NCBI GenBank assembly: GCA_021521415.1
Contig: JAIQDT010005003.1
Span: 137,001-201,000, forward strand
Length of the DNA: 64,000 nt
Direction of reading: 5' to 3'
Origin: Bidens hawaiensis
Taxonomy: Eukaryota > Streptophyta > Magnoliopsida > Asterales > Asteraceae
This document shows, piece by piece, positions 10,120 to 22,425 of this stretch. The notes under the pieces were generated by a model. It ran no database searches and was not told where the DNA came from. It saw only the letters and a program-made list of their open reading frames with translations. The stretch's first letter is position 1. Each line of letters opens with the position of its first letter. The position numbers and the translations under genes are program-made.

Positions 10120-12800
10120 TTAAGCATGAACTCCTTCGCGTACACAAACTGATACAACTCTTTGATATTTCTTCGCTTCGTCTTTCCAAGCAGGAATATA
10201 AAATATTTTCTTCTCATTCAGCACCTGCAGATCAGCTTGTGACAAGTTCACTAGATGCATCGGATCATACACTCTTAGCAGCTCTTGTTCATCTTCGTCC
10301 TCCATGACTGCTTCAGCTGTCTCACAATCTACATACCACCACTTCAACTCTTTGAGCACATCCTTGGGCATTTGTTTCATCGGCACTTCTTTCAAGCACC
10401 GGATCGGTTTATACTTCATAATCATCCAAGGCTTGCCATCTGCTCTCAACCCTCTATCTTTATCTTTGATAAGTTTACCCTTCTGTGGTTTCAACAGCTC
10501 GAACTTCTTTTCCTTTATACTCTCCTTCCATACTATCTTCCCGATGACTCTAGCCATATTATCATCACTTCGGTTTATCAATCCCAATCTGGCTAAGTCT
10601 TTCACCTCACATTCTGGCAATGTATTCAATGATCTCAACAATCTTTTGAAGTACTGAATGCCATCATATCTCTTAATCACAAAGAGCCTCAACTGCTCAT
10701 CATATATCCAGCAAATAATCCCCTTTCTCGCTTCAGCATAGCCTCTAATGTTGTAACTCTTCTTGAACATTGTAGGGACCGCCGGTTTCTTCGTTTTTAC
10801 AAACCATTGAGCATAGCCTTCTTTCCATCTAGGCTGCTCTTCCCATTCAGTCTCATCATTTCCAATCTCTTGACTCATATCTACGTTCTCGACTTGCGGT
10901 ATCTCATGCTCCACATTCTCCTATACTATCTCTCCCTCTTCAATATCATTATCAATCACTATCTCTGCACCAATCTTCTCTATCTCATCCACCGGTAATA
11001 CATCATCATCCCCTATAAAGTCATCATCCATCTCCTCAACCTCCACGACCACCACATCATCACCACCAGCTGCACTTGACTCCCCCTGAGTTGTGGAAGT
11101 CCCAAGAGCTTGGTCAATTCTTGGCAACTCTCCACCTGCACCTTTCGATGCATTGGGATCATCGTCTCTATCATTTCTCTTCTTGGTCCTCAACTCATCG
11201 CCTTTACAGCTCGTCTCCCCCTGAGATGCCAAGAACTCCTTCAAAGCATCTATGATTTTGCCATGTTCTACCAGCAGGGACGACTGCATCTGATTCTCTG
11301 CAACTAGGCGTTGAATAGCCTGGGTCTGGATAAGATTTATCCTTGATTGTTCTGCCACGACCCATTCAAGTGCCGCTATTCGTTCTGAGTCTGATAAGGT
11401 TGCATCGAAATCAAACCTCAGATGAGATATATCTTGAGTGTACTGAGGAGGGATTTCCGATGTAACCGGGACCTCAGAAGTAGACGTAACCGCAGGTGGT
11501 ATCGTCACCGATAACCCTGCAGTGGCCACAACCGTCGACTCAATAAAATGTGCCACGACCTCCGTTGGAGCTGAAGGTGGCAACGATACGATTTCCGGAG
11601 CCGAAAGTTGGAATGAAATGGGTGGGAGGCCAAATGTAGATGAGGTAGCCACCACGGGAACATCCGTGGCGCTTGGCCTTGTAACTTGTAATGTTGAGGG
11701 AACCATTGTCATACCGGACAGTGCGGGTGGGGTGAAACGTACCACCCTTGAGCTCTCACCAGCTCCCGATCCTGCACCTGCCCGTTCCCTTCTTGATCGA
11801 CGAATCAACTGTTGTACCTCTTCTTCATAGTCTGACTCGCTATCATCATCAGCTCCCTTTCTTTTCCCATGAGTTCGTTCATGAGTTACCATAATTCTTC
11901 TCGCTTCGGCCAACTCATCATCAGAATCAGAGTCAGCCACCGTTATAGCTGCCCTAGTAACATTCAGACTCGTCACCCTCTCAACTGAGACTTGCACATT
12001 CTCTTCAGGGTCAACCCTCTCCATGTCAAAAAATCCTTGACCGCCAAACTCTGCGTCAAGATCTACGTTCTCCTCCGGTGACACAACAGGAGCAGCAGGT
12101 ATAGCTTGAGGTGCTCCTGCCTGTTGTGGTGCCGGGTCCCGAAACTCGTCCCCTCGAGCAGGCACATACCCCGGGTTGATCAAGTACTCGAATAGTGGAG
12201 TATGTCATGGACGGAGCTCAGGTTTGCTCCTCGCACTGGAGGAAGATCCTTTTGCTCACACTTTCTACGTATCGGATTGGGCGGCGCTGAGGTAGCGTTG
12301 GAGCAACATGATTCAAGATCATTTGGAGAAATCTTGGATACATGATAAATCTCTCACGCGCCACCGCTCTTCGTTGTTGATCTATCTCGTAGAAGACCAT
12401 CTGACTAAAGCTGTAACGCTTGTTATAAGTCAGAGCAGTCATCTCCGACTGCATGGTCGCGCCCATGCCATCAGTGCCCGCCTTTCTCCCTGACATGCAT
12501 ACAATCATGACATGCATGAGAAAGCGCCACTGGTCAAGTAAAAACCCCTTCCTTCTCTGAGTATCTCCCAGGGGACCAGAGTATCCCATCCTCAGAAACG
12601 CTCCATCACGGAAAGGAGCCACAAAATCTGTCGGGTCATCCCTCGTCTCATCTCCAAAACGTAAAGCCGCCCGGATCTGTTCAGATGAGAACTGAACAAT
12701 GTGATTGTTGACTGTTGCTCGCATCACCGGGGGCTCGACCCTACAGTCATATTCCACGGTCTGCCAAAAATCCTCAATGTTTGGCAAGGATATTGGCAGT
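10120..12800 (-). pseudogene. Element A ORF3, N-terminally deleted and frameshifted
   Basis: Begins at the deletion joint with [18 protein letters not shown]. The conserved block LLDQWRFLMHVMIVCMSGRK, YNKRYSFSQMVFY and YPRFLQMILNHVAP ends at a stop at 12218. A frameshift moves reading to 12183-10921: a proline/alanine-rich stretch, a serine/acidic stretch, then a heptad-patterned coiled coil (SERIAALEWVVAEQSRINLI...) ending FLASQGETS. After a TAG at 10921, the piece 10914-10120 holds the C-terminal domain (GIICWIYDEQLRLFVIKRY ... VSVCVREGVHA). The domain order is thus: unknown N-terminal domain, low-complexity linker, coiled coil, acidic linker, unknown C-terminal domain. Function unknown. 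Confidence 0.82.
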
Positions 12801-13844
12801 GCTATCAATCTTTCCCCGTTCAAACTCATTCTCAAGCAAGTAGTCGGATAGTGTGGAATACCAGGCTCGAGGGGCCTGATGTAGCCCATACAGTGCTTTA
12901 CTTAGTTTGTATACATGATCAGGAAAGTCTGGGTCAGGAAAACCCGGAAGTTGCTCAACGTACACAACCTCATCGACTTTACCGTTAAGGAAAGCACTCT
13001 TCACATCCAACTGAAAAACCTTCATCTCCTTATGTGCAGCAAATGCCAAAAACAGACGAATGGCTTCCAATCTTGCCACAGGAGCAAACTACTCATTGTA
13101 ATCAATCCCCTCTTGCTGATTAAAACCTTTTACAACCAGCCTCGCCTTGTTCCTGATAATAATCCCTTTCTCATCTCTCTTGCATTTAAAGACCCATTTT
13201 GTGCCAATCGCATGCACATTCTTTGGTTTTGCAACCAAGTTCCATACTTCCATCTTCTTAAACTGGGCTAATTCTTCTTGCATGGCTTCAATCCACGAGT
13301 TGTCCTTGAGAGCCATTTGATAGTTCTTTGGTTCAATCTGGCTGATGAAGCAGGTGTACAAGCATTCGTTGATTATGCCTGAATCTTTAATGCTTGTATA
13401 AACACAGGTGTGCTCATTCAAGCTTTGTCTTGTTTGTACACCGTCGGACAGATCACCTATCACATTCTCCAATGGGTGATTTTTGTGAACTCTCGTAGTA
13501 GGAACCGCACTGACTTGCAGATTGTCTTCCAGATTCGAAGATAGCTCATCAATGGGTGATTGTTGTTGAGAGTGAAACGGATTGAAGAATTCCTCTTCAG
13601 TAGCGGCAGCAGGGGTATTGACAGCATTTGACGAGGAAGGCTGACATTCATCATACTTCGGTCGTTGCACATAATTGCCTTCCTCATCATAAATCATCTT
13701 GGAAGCAATTCTTTCATCTACTTCTGCACAATCCAAGTAAGGTATGTTAAAGGATTTGAAAAGTCTATCATAGTCTAAAACCCCAGCGGGTCCCGTGCTT
13801 GGTTTTGGTGATTTGTAACTTGTGATATCAGTGTTACACACCAC
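12798..13844 (-). pseudogene. Element A reverse transcriptase, truncated before the catalytic YVDD
   Basis: From 13844 the linker between integrase and RT is followed by SWIEAMQEELAQF and the RT opening GTKWVFKCKRDEKG. A TAG after DYNE at about 13090 interrupts it. Reading resumes at 13079 with [51 protein letters not shown] and FERGKIDST. There the sequence leaves RT and enters ORF3. The YVDD box, thumb and RNase H are absent, so this copy cannot reverse transcribe. Confidence 0.9.
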
Positions 13845-15130
13845 CTCAACCTTGCTGGTCGATGTATTAAAGACACGTCTGTTGGGAGTCCCAACAACAT
13901 ATCCGACTAAAATTCCTTTGTCGGCTACTTCACCAAATTTAGAATTTGTCTTTTAATATCGAACACGGGGACCCGAATGGTTCAAGACCACTCAAGTTGG
14001 GCTTTCTCCCATGCATAAGTTCATAACATGTTTTATTTAATCTTTTAACCGTTAACACTCGATTAAGGATATAACAGGCTGTTGCAACAGCTTCAGCCCA
14101 GAACACCACAGGAAGTTTCGAATCAGCCAGCATGGTTCTGGCTCCTTCAATTAACGTTCTGTTCTTCCTCTCAGCCACTCCATTTTGCTGCGGAGTATAC
14201 GGAGCGCTGTACTGGTGTTCAATCCCTTTCTGTAAGCAGAAGAGCTCCATCTGATAGTTCTTGAACTCAGTCCCATTGTCACTCCTGATGTATTTAACTC
14301 TTTTTCCCATAATGTTCTCAACTTTGGTAATCAAATTTATTACCATCTGAACCGTTTCATCCTTTGACTTCAGGAAATATACCCAAGAGTATCGAGAGAA
14401 ATCATCAGTGATCACCAAGCAGTACGATGTTCCCCCTAGACTTTTTACATTCATGGGACCAAAGAGATCCATGTGAAGTAGGTCTAGGGTACTGACTATT
14501 GAGTTAACCTTCTTGGTGCGATGGGATTTCTTGTGTTGCTTTCCCTTTTTGCACGATAAGCATTGATCTTCAAAGTTGAAATTCTTCAAGGGAACACCCA
14601 GCACAAGCCCATTCTTGACAATATAGTTCATTTTCCGAAGATGAATATGCCCCATTCTCCTATGCCATAATTCGGACTCCGATTCAGTTGCTTTTGGCAG
14701 AAGACAAGATTCTTCTGTTGCCATTTCAGTCGACCTCATGTCCATTATATACGTATTCTTCTCTCTTGGAGCCTTCATAACAATCCAATCCTCTGGTATC
14801 TTGAAACCAGGATATAGCACGATTGCTTCATTCTTGGTAAAATATACGGTGTAATCTTTGTCACAGATCTGCGAAACACTCAGCAGATTGTGCTTCAGTT
14901 CTTCAACAAAATTTACTTTCTCTAACGTCATCTTTCCGTAAGTCACAGTCCCAATTCCTGTGATCCTTCCACCGCTCTCTCCAGCGAACTCACTCTTCCT
15001 CCTTGAACAGGTTTCCATTCGTGTAACAAGTTCTTGTTACCCGTCATGTGCCGGGAACAGCCGCTATCCACAACCCATAGATTGTTTGCAGCCTTGTTCA
15101 ACTGTTCCTGCACGATTAAAGCAGATGATT
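13845..15130 (-). pseudogene. Element A protease and integrase
   Basis: The aspartic protease motif VVDSGCSRHMTG is at about 15045-15085, just upstream of the 359-residue open stretch 15018-13939. The GAG-pre-integrase zinc region follows (LWHRRMGHIHLRKMNYIV ... CLSCKKGK). The catalytic core has HMDLFGPM, RSDNGTEF and NGVAERKNRT, so the D, D and E positions are all kept. The stretch ends at GSPCSILKDKF with a stop at 13939, and a frameshift separates it from the GYVVG-SPNRRVF tail that leads to RT. Protease matures Gag-Pol; integrase inserts the cDNA and makes the 5-bp target duplications seen here. Confidence 0.88.
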
Positions 15131-15269
15131 AGAATCTGGGGACCCAAGACCTATTGGTCTTGGGTCGATACATCTCGTACCTTGGCTGTCCAAAGTTAGT
15201 ATCAGAATAATTTCTGTACGTCCTAAAAGGATACCTTCTTGGAGATTGACTATGAGGCCATCCAAACCT

Positions 15270-17785
15270 TCATGAATTAAATGAATTATTACTTATGGTT
15301 TGGTTGTTAGCAGTGAAAAACTGAGATCTTTTTCTTTGAAAACCTGAATTAGTCCAATTTCTGAACTTTGATGAGTTTTCAGTTTTACCACTATTGTAGT
15401 TACTGTTAGTTCTGTTTTCAGTTTTTGAAGGCCTCACACCTCTGAATCTCTGCTTCAGAGGGCAATCAGCAATTAGGTGTCCTAATTGATTACATCTGAA
15501 ACAACTTCTGTGTTCAACTTTCTTTTCAATAGTTGTTTTAGATGATGAGGCTGCATTACTGCCCGTTTGTCTCACATATGGTGGGACATACGGGTTTAGT
15601 GGAGATTTCTTTTCAGTCGTTTTATGTTTCTCTCCACTTTTTGGTAACACTGCCTTTTCTTTTGTCTCACTCGACTCGGATGACTTGTCCGAGTTTGATG
15701 AGACAGGACTAGGAACAGAAATCTTCACATTAGACACAGGCTTACTCGTTTCGCCTTTACTAACTTCTGGATCTTTAATAGTTACCTTAACCGGAACTGT
15801 CTGACCAAAATCAACATCAACAGATTTCTGATTACTAGGATCATAAGTGTAGTTATGATTGTACGGTGGTGGAACTTCATGATAACCAATTCATCCCCTT
15901 TTAACTGGGGAACCTTGATCACTAACGAGGTGATCAAGTATAGCGGTGGAATTTCTGAATTTCTCAAGTTTCCTGTTTAGTTCCACCACTTTCACCTGGT
16001 GATCAGCTATCTGTTTATCCCTTTCAGCTATTAGTTTTGTTTTCTCTTCTAACACTTCATAGCTAAGATCAATTACTTGAATTTTTTCAGCTAGATTTGC
16101 TTTAAGACTTCTAATATCTTTTTCACTAGCTTTTAGTTTTACCTTGTAACTATTTTCTCTAGCTTTAGTGAAATGATGATTTTCTTTTAAGGTTTTAAAT
16201 TGAGCATCCAAACTAACATACTGATCAGTTATAGTTGTCAATTGTTCAGACAGATTTGCACATTTAGTACAAGGAAGTTTAGTACTTACCTCGGTGAGCT
16301 GGTCTTTCACATCTGCCATGTAAGCTTCATTTTGAGCATCTGCCATGTAAGCTTCACTTTCGCCAGTCACTTTCTCAGTATCTGCAGTTTCGATGTTCGC
16401 CAAATTGGCCTGTTCGAACACTTCTTCAACATGCAGATTCCAGTTATACTCCCCATCCCGTCTGGAAATCATGGCTCTATTCTCATTACCACCCCCACTC
16501 TGTTGTGTAGACCTGTTTTGACTGCGTTCTACACGTTCATTTGTGCACTCCTTCGCAAAATGGCCATTCTGTTGACAGTTGTAACACCTGACCTTCGACT
16601 TGTCAAAACCTGTCTTTCACCCACAAACTTCCTACCAGTCTTCTTCATAAACCTCTTCACCCTTCTCACAATCATCGCCATCTGCCACTGCAGATCCATC
16701 TCTTCCAGATCATCAGCATCTATCTCATCATAATCTTCATCCAAAGTTGCAGGATCAACAATCTTACCCTGAATGTAATTTTCATACGAGGCAATGAAAG
16801 ATGCATAGAGAGCAAACTGCTGTTCAGCAGATTTAACACTCATGGGCATCTTTGAGTAGTTGTTGTTTGAAACACCTGGGGAAGAACTACTCTTGGTTGC
16901 TTGAGGTTTAGAAGCATTTGATCCTCCAGCTACAAAGCACACATCACCATTCATGTTGAGAGATACATGACATTCATGTGTTGAGTTAGCGCCCGACTCT
17001 CCCTTTGAGTAGTAAGCAGACGAATTAGACTTCGAACTTGAACTTGTATTAACCTTTGCACCATACATTCCTGGATCTTGAACCTGATCAGTAGGTGTCT
17101 CTTTTCGAACCATTTTTAGTTCAAAAGTTCGTAGCTTGTTAACTGCTGTTTCCAGGTCATAGTCGGCAAAGTCTTTGTCTTCTCTCATCAACACAGTGTA
17201 CATCTCCCATTTCGGTGGGAGAGCATCAAGAAGCTTTTCAACGATCTCATCTTCTTTGTAAGTAATGGAATAGTGATTGAGTTCGGTCATCAGATGATAA
17301 TATCTAGTGATGATATCATCAAGTGATTCATTCTTCAAGTACTTGAAGACCGAGAACTGGGTTTTAAGTAGTTTAATCTTTGAAGCACGAATTCCCACAT
17401 TACCCTCAAAACGATTTTCAAGCGCTTCCCAAAGCTCTCTAGCAGTTTTATACTTTCTGAAGGTGTGTAGAATCTCTTGTGGAAGAGCCATTGTTATTGC
17501 TGCATGAGCTTTGCTTTCAGCCTCATACATTTTCTTTTCTTCTTCTTCCATCTCTTTGTATTTCTTAATCTGATCACGACCCTCATACTCAGCAGTTGGT
17601 GGAATGTAACCATCTTGAATGCACACCCACATTTTAGCGTCTTGGTACTTGACATATTGTTCAAACCGATCTTTCCACGCTACATAATCGGTTTTCTTAA
17701 GCATCTTCGGTGCCTTTGTAGCCGAACCCGCTTCCACCTCCATCTTCACCAGTTCCGTAATGTTTATTGAAGACATCTTTCTCAA
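15270..17785 (-). pseudogene. Element A gag (two zinc knuckles with an intervening coiled coil)
   Basis: The start is probably the second Met (17776), because MSSINITELVKMEVEAG aligns with MTPINITELVKMEVEAG in B. The capsid-like part (FEQYVKYQDAKMW, ALENRFEGNVG, LPPKWEMYTVLM) is intact to about 16630. There a one-base loss relative to B (KFVGER then RQVLTS instead of PGFDKS) shifts the frame and ends the ORF at 16529. The first knuckle, CYNCQQNGHFAKEC, is legible in the shifted frame. A coiled coil follows (16472-15891), then the second knuckle CFRCNQLGHLIADC in 15737-15270. Gag forms the particle and binds element RNA. Confidence 0.85.
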
Positions 17786-17827
17786 AACACAAAGGAACCC
17801 GAAAAATAAAAAATTTTTATTTTAAAC

Positions 17828-18035
17828 AGTACTGTAGGCGAAGTTGTGAATAACTTCGCTTAAGTCTGAACTTCGCTGATTCTAAACTTCGCTTCCTTTT
17901 TAAATTCGCCTGATTCGGCGAAGTTGAAGATAACTTCGCTTGAGATTAGCGAACTTGTGAAGTAAGCGAAGTTGTGGGTAACTTCGCTTAAAATAAACGA
18001 ACTTGAGAAGGTAGGCGAAGTTTGGATAACTTCGC
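17828..18035. repeat. Element A leader modules: GCGAAGTT / AACTTCGC hairpins
   Basis: In the untranslated leader between PBS and gag, four clear modules GCGAAGTT-N5or6-AACTTCGC lie at 17838-17859, 17918-17939, 17966-17987 and 18015-18035. Single copies such as 17869-17876 and 17885-17892 lie between them. Each module can form an 8-bp stem with a 5-6 nt loop in RNA or DNA. The linkers are not conserved. Confidence 0.9.
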
Positions 18036-18272
18036 TTAACCTTATATCTTCGCCGAAACCCTACGAACAGTGACGGCAACTTCGCCTGATGAACACGATG
18101 GTTTTGCAGGTTTGATTTCTGGATTTTACGAGTTTTGTGAAGGTGTAATGGGTTTTTTATGATGGTAGGAGGTGAGTATAACACAAAAACTCGATAAACA
18201 CGTCCCGCGAATAGTCGAACGGAACGATTTCTACACCCGCGTGATAATCCCGAACCACACAATCGAGCAAAA

Positions 18273-18284
18273 GCTCTGATACCA
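18273..18284 (-). promoter_or_regulatory. Element A primer-binding site
   Basis: Plus strand gctctgatacca, i.e. TGGTATCAGAGC on the element strand, two bases inside the 5' LTR. This is the usual plant copia PBS complementary to initiator tRNA-Met. Confidence 0.97.
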
Positions 18285-18286
18285 AT

Positions 18287-18698
18287 TGTAGGTTCCCAGC
18301 CGGATCTACACGAGATATCTCGTTCTACGTAGGTGCGGAATCCCTACGTAAGACGTTACGAGCGTCGAAGATGATACGATTAAACACACGTTACAATGAA
18401 CAAATACTCGTTATATTGCAACCTGAAACACGTGATATCAATCACAAATACTGAACAACTCGTACACCAATGACTCGAATGTTAACTTCCTCTCATAAAA
18501 CAGCCGTAACCTAAAGGCTTATATAATCACGACAACTTCGCCTGGCATGTTCAGGCGAAGTTGTCCCTAACTTCGCTTGTCTAACAAGTTCTCCTATATC
18601 AGCGAACTTGTTAGCTAACTTCGCTTACATCAAATACAAAACATTACACACTCGATTACAGACACTAGACACTGAACTACTGACATCATGCACCAACA
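18287..18698 (-). repeat. Element A 5' LTR (412 bp) with promoter
   Basis: Ends TG...CA and pairs with 9628-10039. On the minus strand the U3 hairpin (arms 18552-18565 and 18531-18544, 14 bp, 7-nt loop) lies just upstream of the TATA sequence at 18519-18526. That puts the hairpin where promoter-proximal control sites would be. Confidence 0.96.
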
Positions 18699-18703
18699 AC
18701 TGG

Positions 18704-20556
18704 TCTCCCCCTGAGATGCTAAGAACTGTTTAAGCGTATCAAAAAGTTTACCATGTTCAATAAGAAGAGATGACTGAATTTGGTTCTCAGCCACTAGCCG
18801 TTGAATAGCTTGTGTCTGAATGAGATTAATTCTTGACTGATCAACCACTACACGTTCTAGAGCCGCTATCCGCTCTGAATCTGACAATGAAGCATCAAAG
18901 GCAAATGACATGTGAGAAATGTCTTGAGCATATGGCGGAGGGATACCCAAAGTCACCGTAGTTTCTGATGATGGTGGACTAGCGACCGGAGGAGGAATTG
19001 AAACAGTGGACCTAGTAGTCGCCATCACCGTAGATTCAACAAAAATAAACACAACCTCAGACGGAGCAATAGTACGTTGTGGTAGAGACACAATCCCTGG
19101 CATATACATTACAAACGTAGATGGTACGCAAGATGGTGCTGACAAAAACACCGTAGGAACACTAGATGTCACTGGTAATCGATCGGATGAAGAGGGATGC
19201 ACCAGATAACTATGGAGGGGCAAATTGAACAACACTCGAGCTTTCACCAGCTCTAGCCCTCTTTGATCTACGGACCAAGGCATACAACTCCTGTTCATAA
19301 TCCGACTCACTATCATCTGAATCTTTCCTCCGTTTTCCTTCGATCCTCTCTTGTGTAACCAGAACTCTCTGAGCTTCAACAGCTTCATCATCGGAAGAAT
19401 CAGATAAAGTTTCCTCTGAATCCTCACCAGAGAGATGAGATTTACCAACTGAACTAACAATCGAGGAAGATGGTACCCCAGACACGGCGATTGAAGAAAC
19501 CTGAACTTCTGAGGAAGTACCAAAAATCCCTTGCACTCCCAAAGCAACATCAAGATCTATCCCCTCTGCAGCAGATGTAATAGGATCTATAACTGGATCA
19601 TCCAGTAAGGGAGCATCTTGAACAGGAACAACAGGAACTGGAGCAACATGAACCACGGGAGGTGGTTGAGGGATATTAGCTTGTGCCGGAGCTGGATCAG
19701 CAAATCCATCCTCTGGTGGAGCAACATAGTCAGGATTCACAAGATACCCAAACAAAGCTGTGTGTCTTGGACGTTGATCAGGATTACTCCGTGCGCTCGA
19801 TGATCTACATTGAGCGAAAATTCTCTTGTTTACACATTCCACAAAAGAGATAGGACGACGTTGTGGTAAATTAGGAGCAACATGATTAAGAATCATCTGT
19901 AAGAATCTCGGATACAATAAGAAACGCTCCCAATCTGCTGCCCACCGCTGACGATCAATTACGTAGAACACCATTTGACTGAAGCTAAATGGTTTATTAT
20001 ATGTCAGCGCGGTCATGGCAGATTGCATTGTCACACCCATACCATCGGTTCCAGCTTTGCGACAAGACATGCAAACAATCAACACATGCATCAAGAAACG
20101 CCATTGATCCAATAGAAACCCCTTTCTGCGTTGTGAGTCTTCCAACGGACCAGAGTATCCCATACGAAGAAATTCCCCATTCCTAAAAGTGGCAGAAAAC
20201 TCAGTGGGGTCCTGAGTAGTTTCATCTCCAAACTGTAGAGCCTCCTGTATCTGATTTGTAGAGAACTGTACTACCTGACGATTGACTGTAGCACGCATCA
20301 CAAGAGGTTCCACTCGACAATCATATTCCACTGTGTTCCAAAAGTCTTCTATATTTGGTAAAGAGATCAGAAGAGTTGTAGTGATAGCATGAAAAATCCT
20401 TGATCGGATGAGAAACGTGATAATCTCCGAGTAATCATCTACTCCACGAGCATCTGGGTCCAATGTTACATACATGTTGTGACCCGGAAAGAATTTTCTC
20501 TTATCCCCATCTCCTTCATCACCACCTGTACCACCCGCACCTGCTACAGCTGCCAT
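18704..20556 (-). pseudogene. Element B ORF3, N-terminal part (upstream of the A insertion)
   Basis: The start Met at 20556 opens a 448-residue stretch. A Gly-rich N-terminus leads to FWNTVEYDCRVEP, ALQFGDE, LLDQWRFLMHVLIVCMSCRK, YNKPFSFSQMVFY, YPRFLQMILNHVAP and a proline/alanine-rich tail. A TAG at 19210 and a nearby frameshift follow. The remainder reads in another frame (up to 19553) through the coiled coil (SERIAALERVVVDQSRINLI) to FLASQGETS, where element A begins. The reading then resumes at 9622. Function unknown. The A sequence shows what the same stretch looks like without the insertion. Confidence 0.85.
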
Positions 20557-22425
20557 ACCTGCAAGGTAAACTAGTTAAGTTAGATAAATGTTTAGTCACG
20601 TTGTAACTTCTCTTAGCATGGGGGAAGCGAAGTTGGTGTCGGCGAAGTTGTGACCAACAGATGTTAAGTAGCGAAGTTGTAGTAACTTTGCCAAATACGA
20701 ACTTCGCCGCATATACAGTGCCGTAATTCAAAATCCTTTTCAGTTGCAATTACAGACAATCAGAGACTGACAACAGTTACAAGAATGTTCGATTAAGTTC
20801 TCAGAGTGCCAGACATTTCTAAAACATTCAAAATCCGACGGGTATTATCGATTATTAGGGTTATTCAAGAGAACTGATCAAAAACCTGCATTATGGGACT
20901 GATTAACCAACAAAACAAGTATGTTATGAATCGATAGACGTCACTACACCTTATTATCAGACAAGAGGCGGATTATATGAGGGTTGATCCAGAGAGATAA
21001 GTTCGCCGAGGGTTTAGAGGGTTTTTAGTGTTCAGTTTGACCAAAAGTGGACCATTGCTGCCTTTTATACTTTCTGAAAAACCCAGTGGCGAAGTTATAA
21101 TAACTTCACCAGTTTGCCAACATCGCCTCCCAAGCGAAGATAATTTAAAACAATTTGAAAGAAGGAAAAGACCAAGAACGAGTAACCCTAGATTCTATGT
21201 TATTCACATAAGACAAACGTATAAAATAATATAAAATAAACATAAGTAAAATAACATAGACGGGATCAAATTTCAGTCTGTAGAGAACCCAGCATGTTTA
21301 AGAAAAGATCCGAACATGGAATCACTCTAATTAAGAGGCTGTCACAAGGATCCATGTTCAGCATTATTATGACATAGAGAAACAGGTTGAAGGCAGGTAT
21401 AAAACTTAGCATGATTCTCATTGCTTCAGTGATACGGATTAGGTTCAATTAGGCTCAAAATTTAGATGGACATCACTTAAGGAACTGTGATGCCTCCTAT
21501 CTATTCTCAAGGCGTATTTGGCTTTCCCCAGATCACCCCGAGTTAACTTTGACCTGTAGTGTCTGATTTAAACAATGTACATTTGAGTCGGCTTCACAAT
21601 CCTTACATCTTGCACAAGACTCAGTTGGTGTCTCATCCATGCTGTTTTAGTCTTTGTGAATTTTAAAGCCAATAAGACATAATAATCCTTTTTTTTAAAA
21701 GAACTGTAACAAACACCTGCAAGTCCCGAATCTGGATCACTGCAGAGGGATAACACAATATACGCAGGGATCAAGACACTAACGGGCTCGTGTATGACTG
21801 GGTAATCACTTTTCTGCCTATCATTCGGAGAGATATATGTGGAGACATGCACATTTCAAAATGACTCTCCACAGTAAATCGAGCAGCTTTAATTTGTATC
21901 ACATTAACTTTTACGCACCATGGAAAGCTACCGTACCAAACAATGATTGTTCTAAAGCCTTTTAAGCCTAATAACTTCACCCGTTAGGCGCACAAAATCA
22001 GTTCATCTATCATTTTCCAACGGTTGGATCAATTTTCAATTAAACATCAATTTTGAAGCTTCATGAGAAGCTATAGACTGAAAAAGTATATCATTTCCCA
22101 AAAAATAATTTTATATTCAGACGCCCCGATCACTTCTAAGTCTTTGGGTAAATGGCTATCCCAAAAATCCAGTGGATTAGCAGGACCAAACACATACAAA
22201 TATGTGTCCCTCCAACTGAGTGTAACCGACATAATTTTCAGCGAAGGAATAAAAACTCATCACAACCGCCCCAGTGGCTTTCAGTTATTAGGTTAATGGC
22301 TATCCTTTGAATCTACACGTAGATACAAGGACCAAACATATTCAAGAACATGTCCTGCAAACTTGAGTGACTGACATAATTCTCAGCGATAGTGATTTTT
22401 TTTTTATTTAGGCCCAAAAACATGG
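20557..22425 (-). other. Element B pol-ORF3 spacer
   Basis: No gene seen. Blocks of this spacer are clearly homologous (reverse orientation) to 62402-64000 after pol in element D. Examples are 21508-21545 against 63520-63560, and 22030-22400 against 62700-63080. GCGAAGTT/AACTTCGC motifs cluster at about 20625-20715 and 21000-21145, on the ORF3 side, as in Z. Confidence 0.8.

Larger units (their letters stand above)
9628..18698 (-). mobile_element. Element A: SIRE-like copia retrotransposon nested in B, deletion derivative
   Basis: Minus strand, 9071 bp. Both LTRs are 412 bp, ending TG...CA, with PBS at 18273-18284 and polypurine tract at 10040-10050. Five-base duplications ACTGG lie at 9623-9627 and 18699-18703. 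Compared with B it lacks about 3.1 kb, from RT (just after the GKIDST motif) into the start of ORF3, joined near 12798-12802. RT active site, RNase H and the spacer are therefore gone. By eye the LTRs differ at 11 of 412 positions. Confidence 0.95.

Noticed and set aside
10083..10657. Plus-strand open frames across element A ORF3
   Set aside because: They are antisense shadows of the conserved ORF3 domain on the minus strand.
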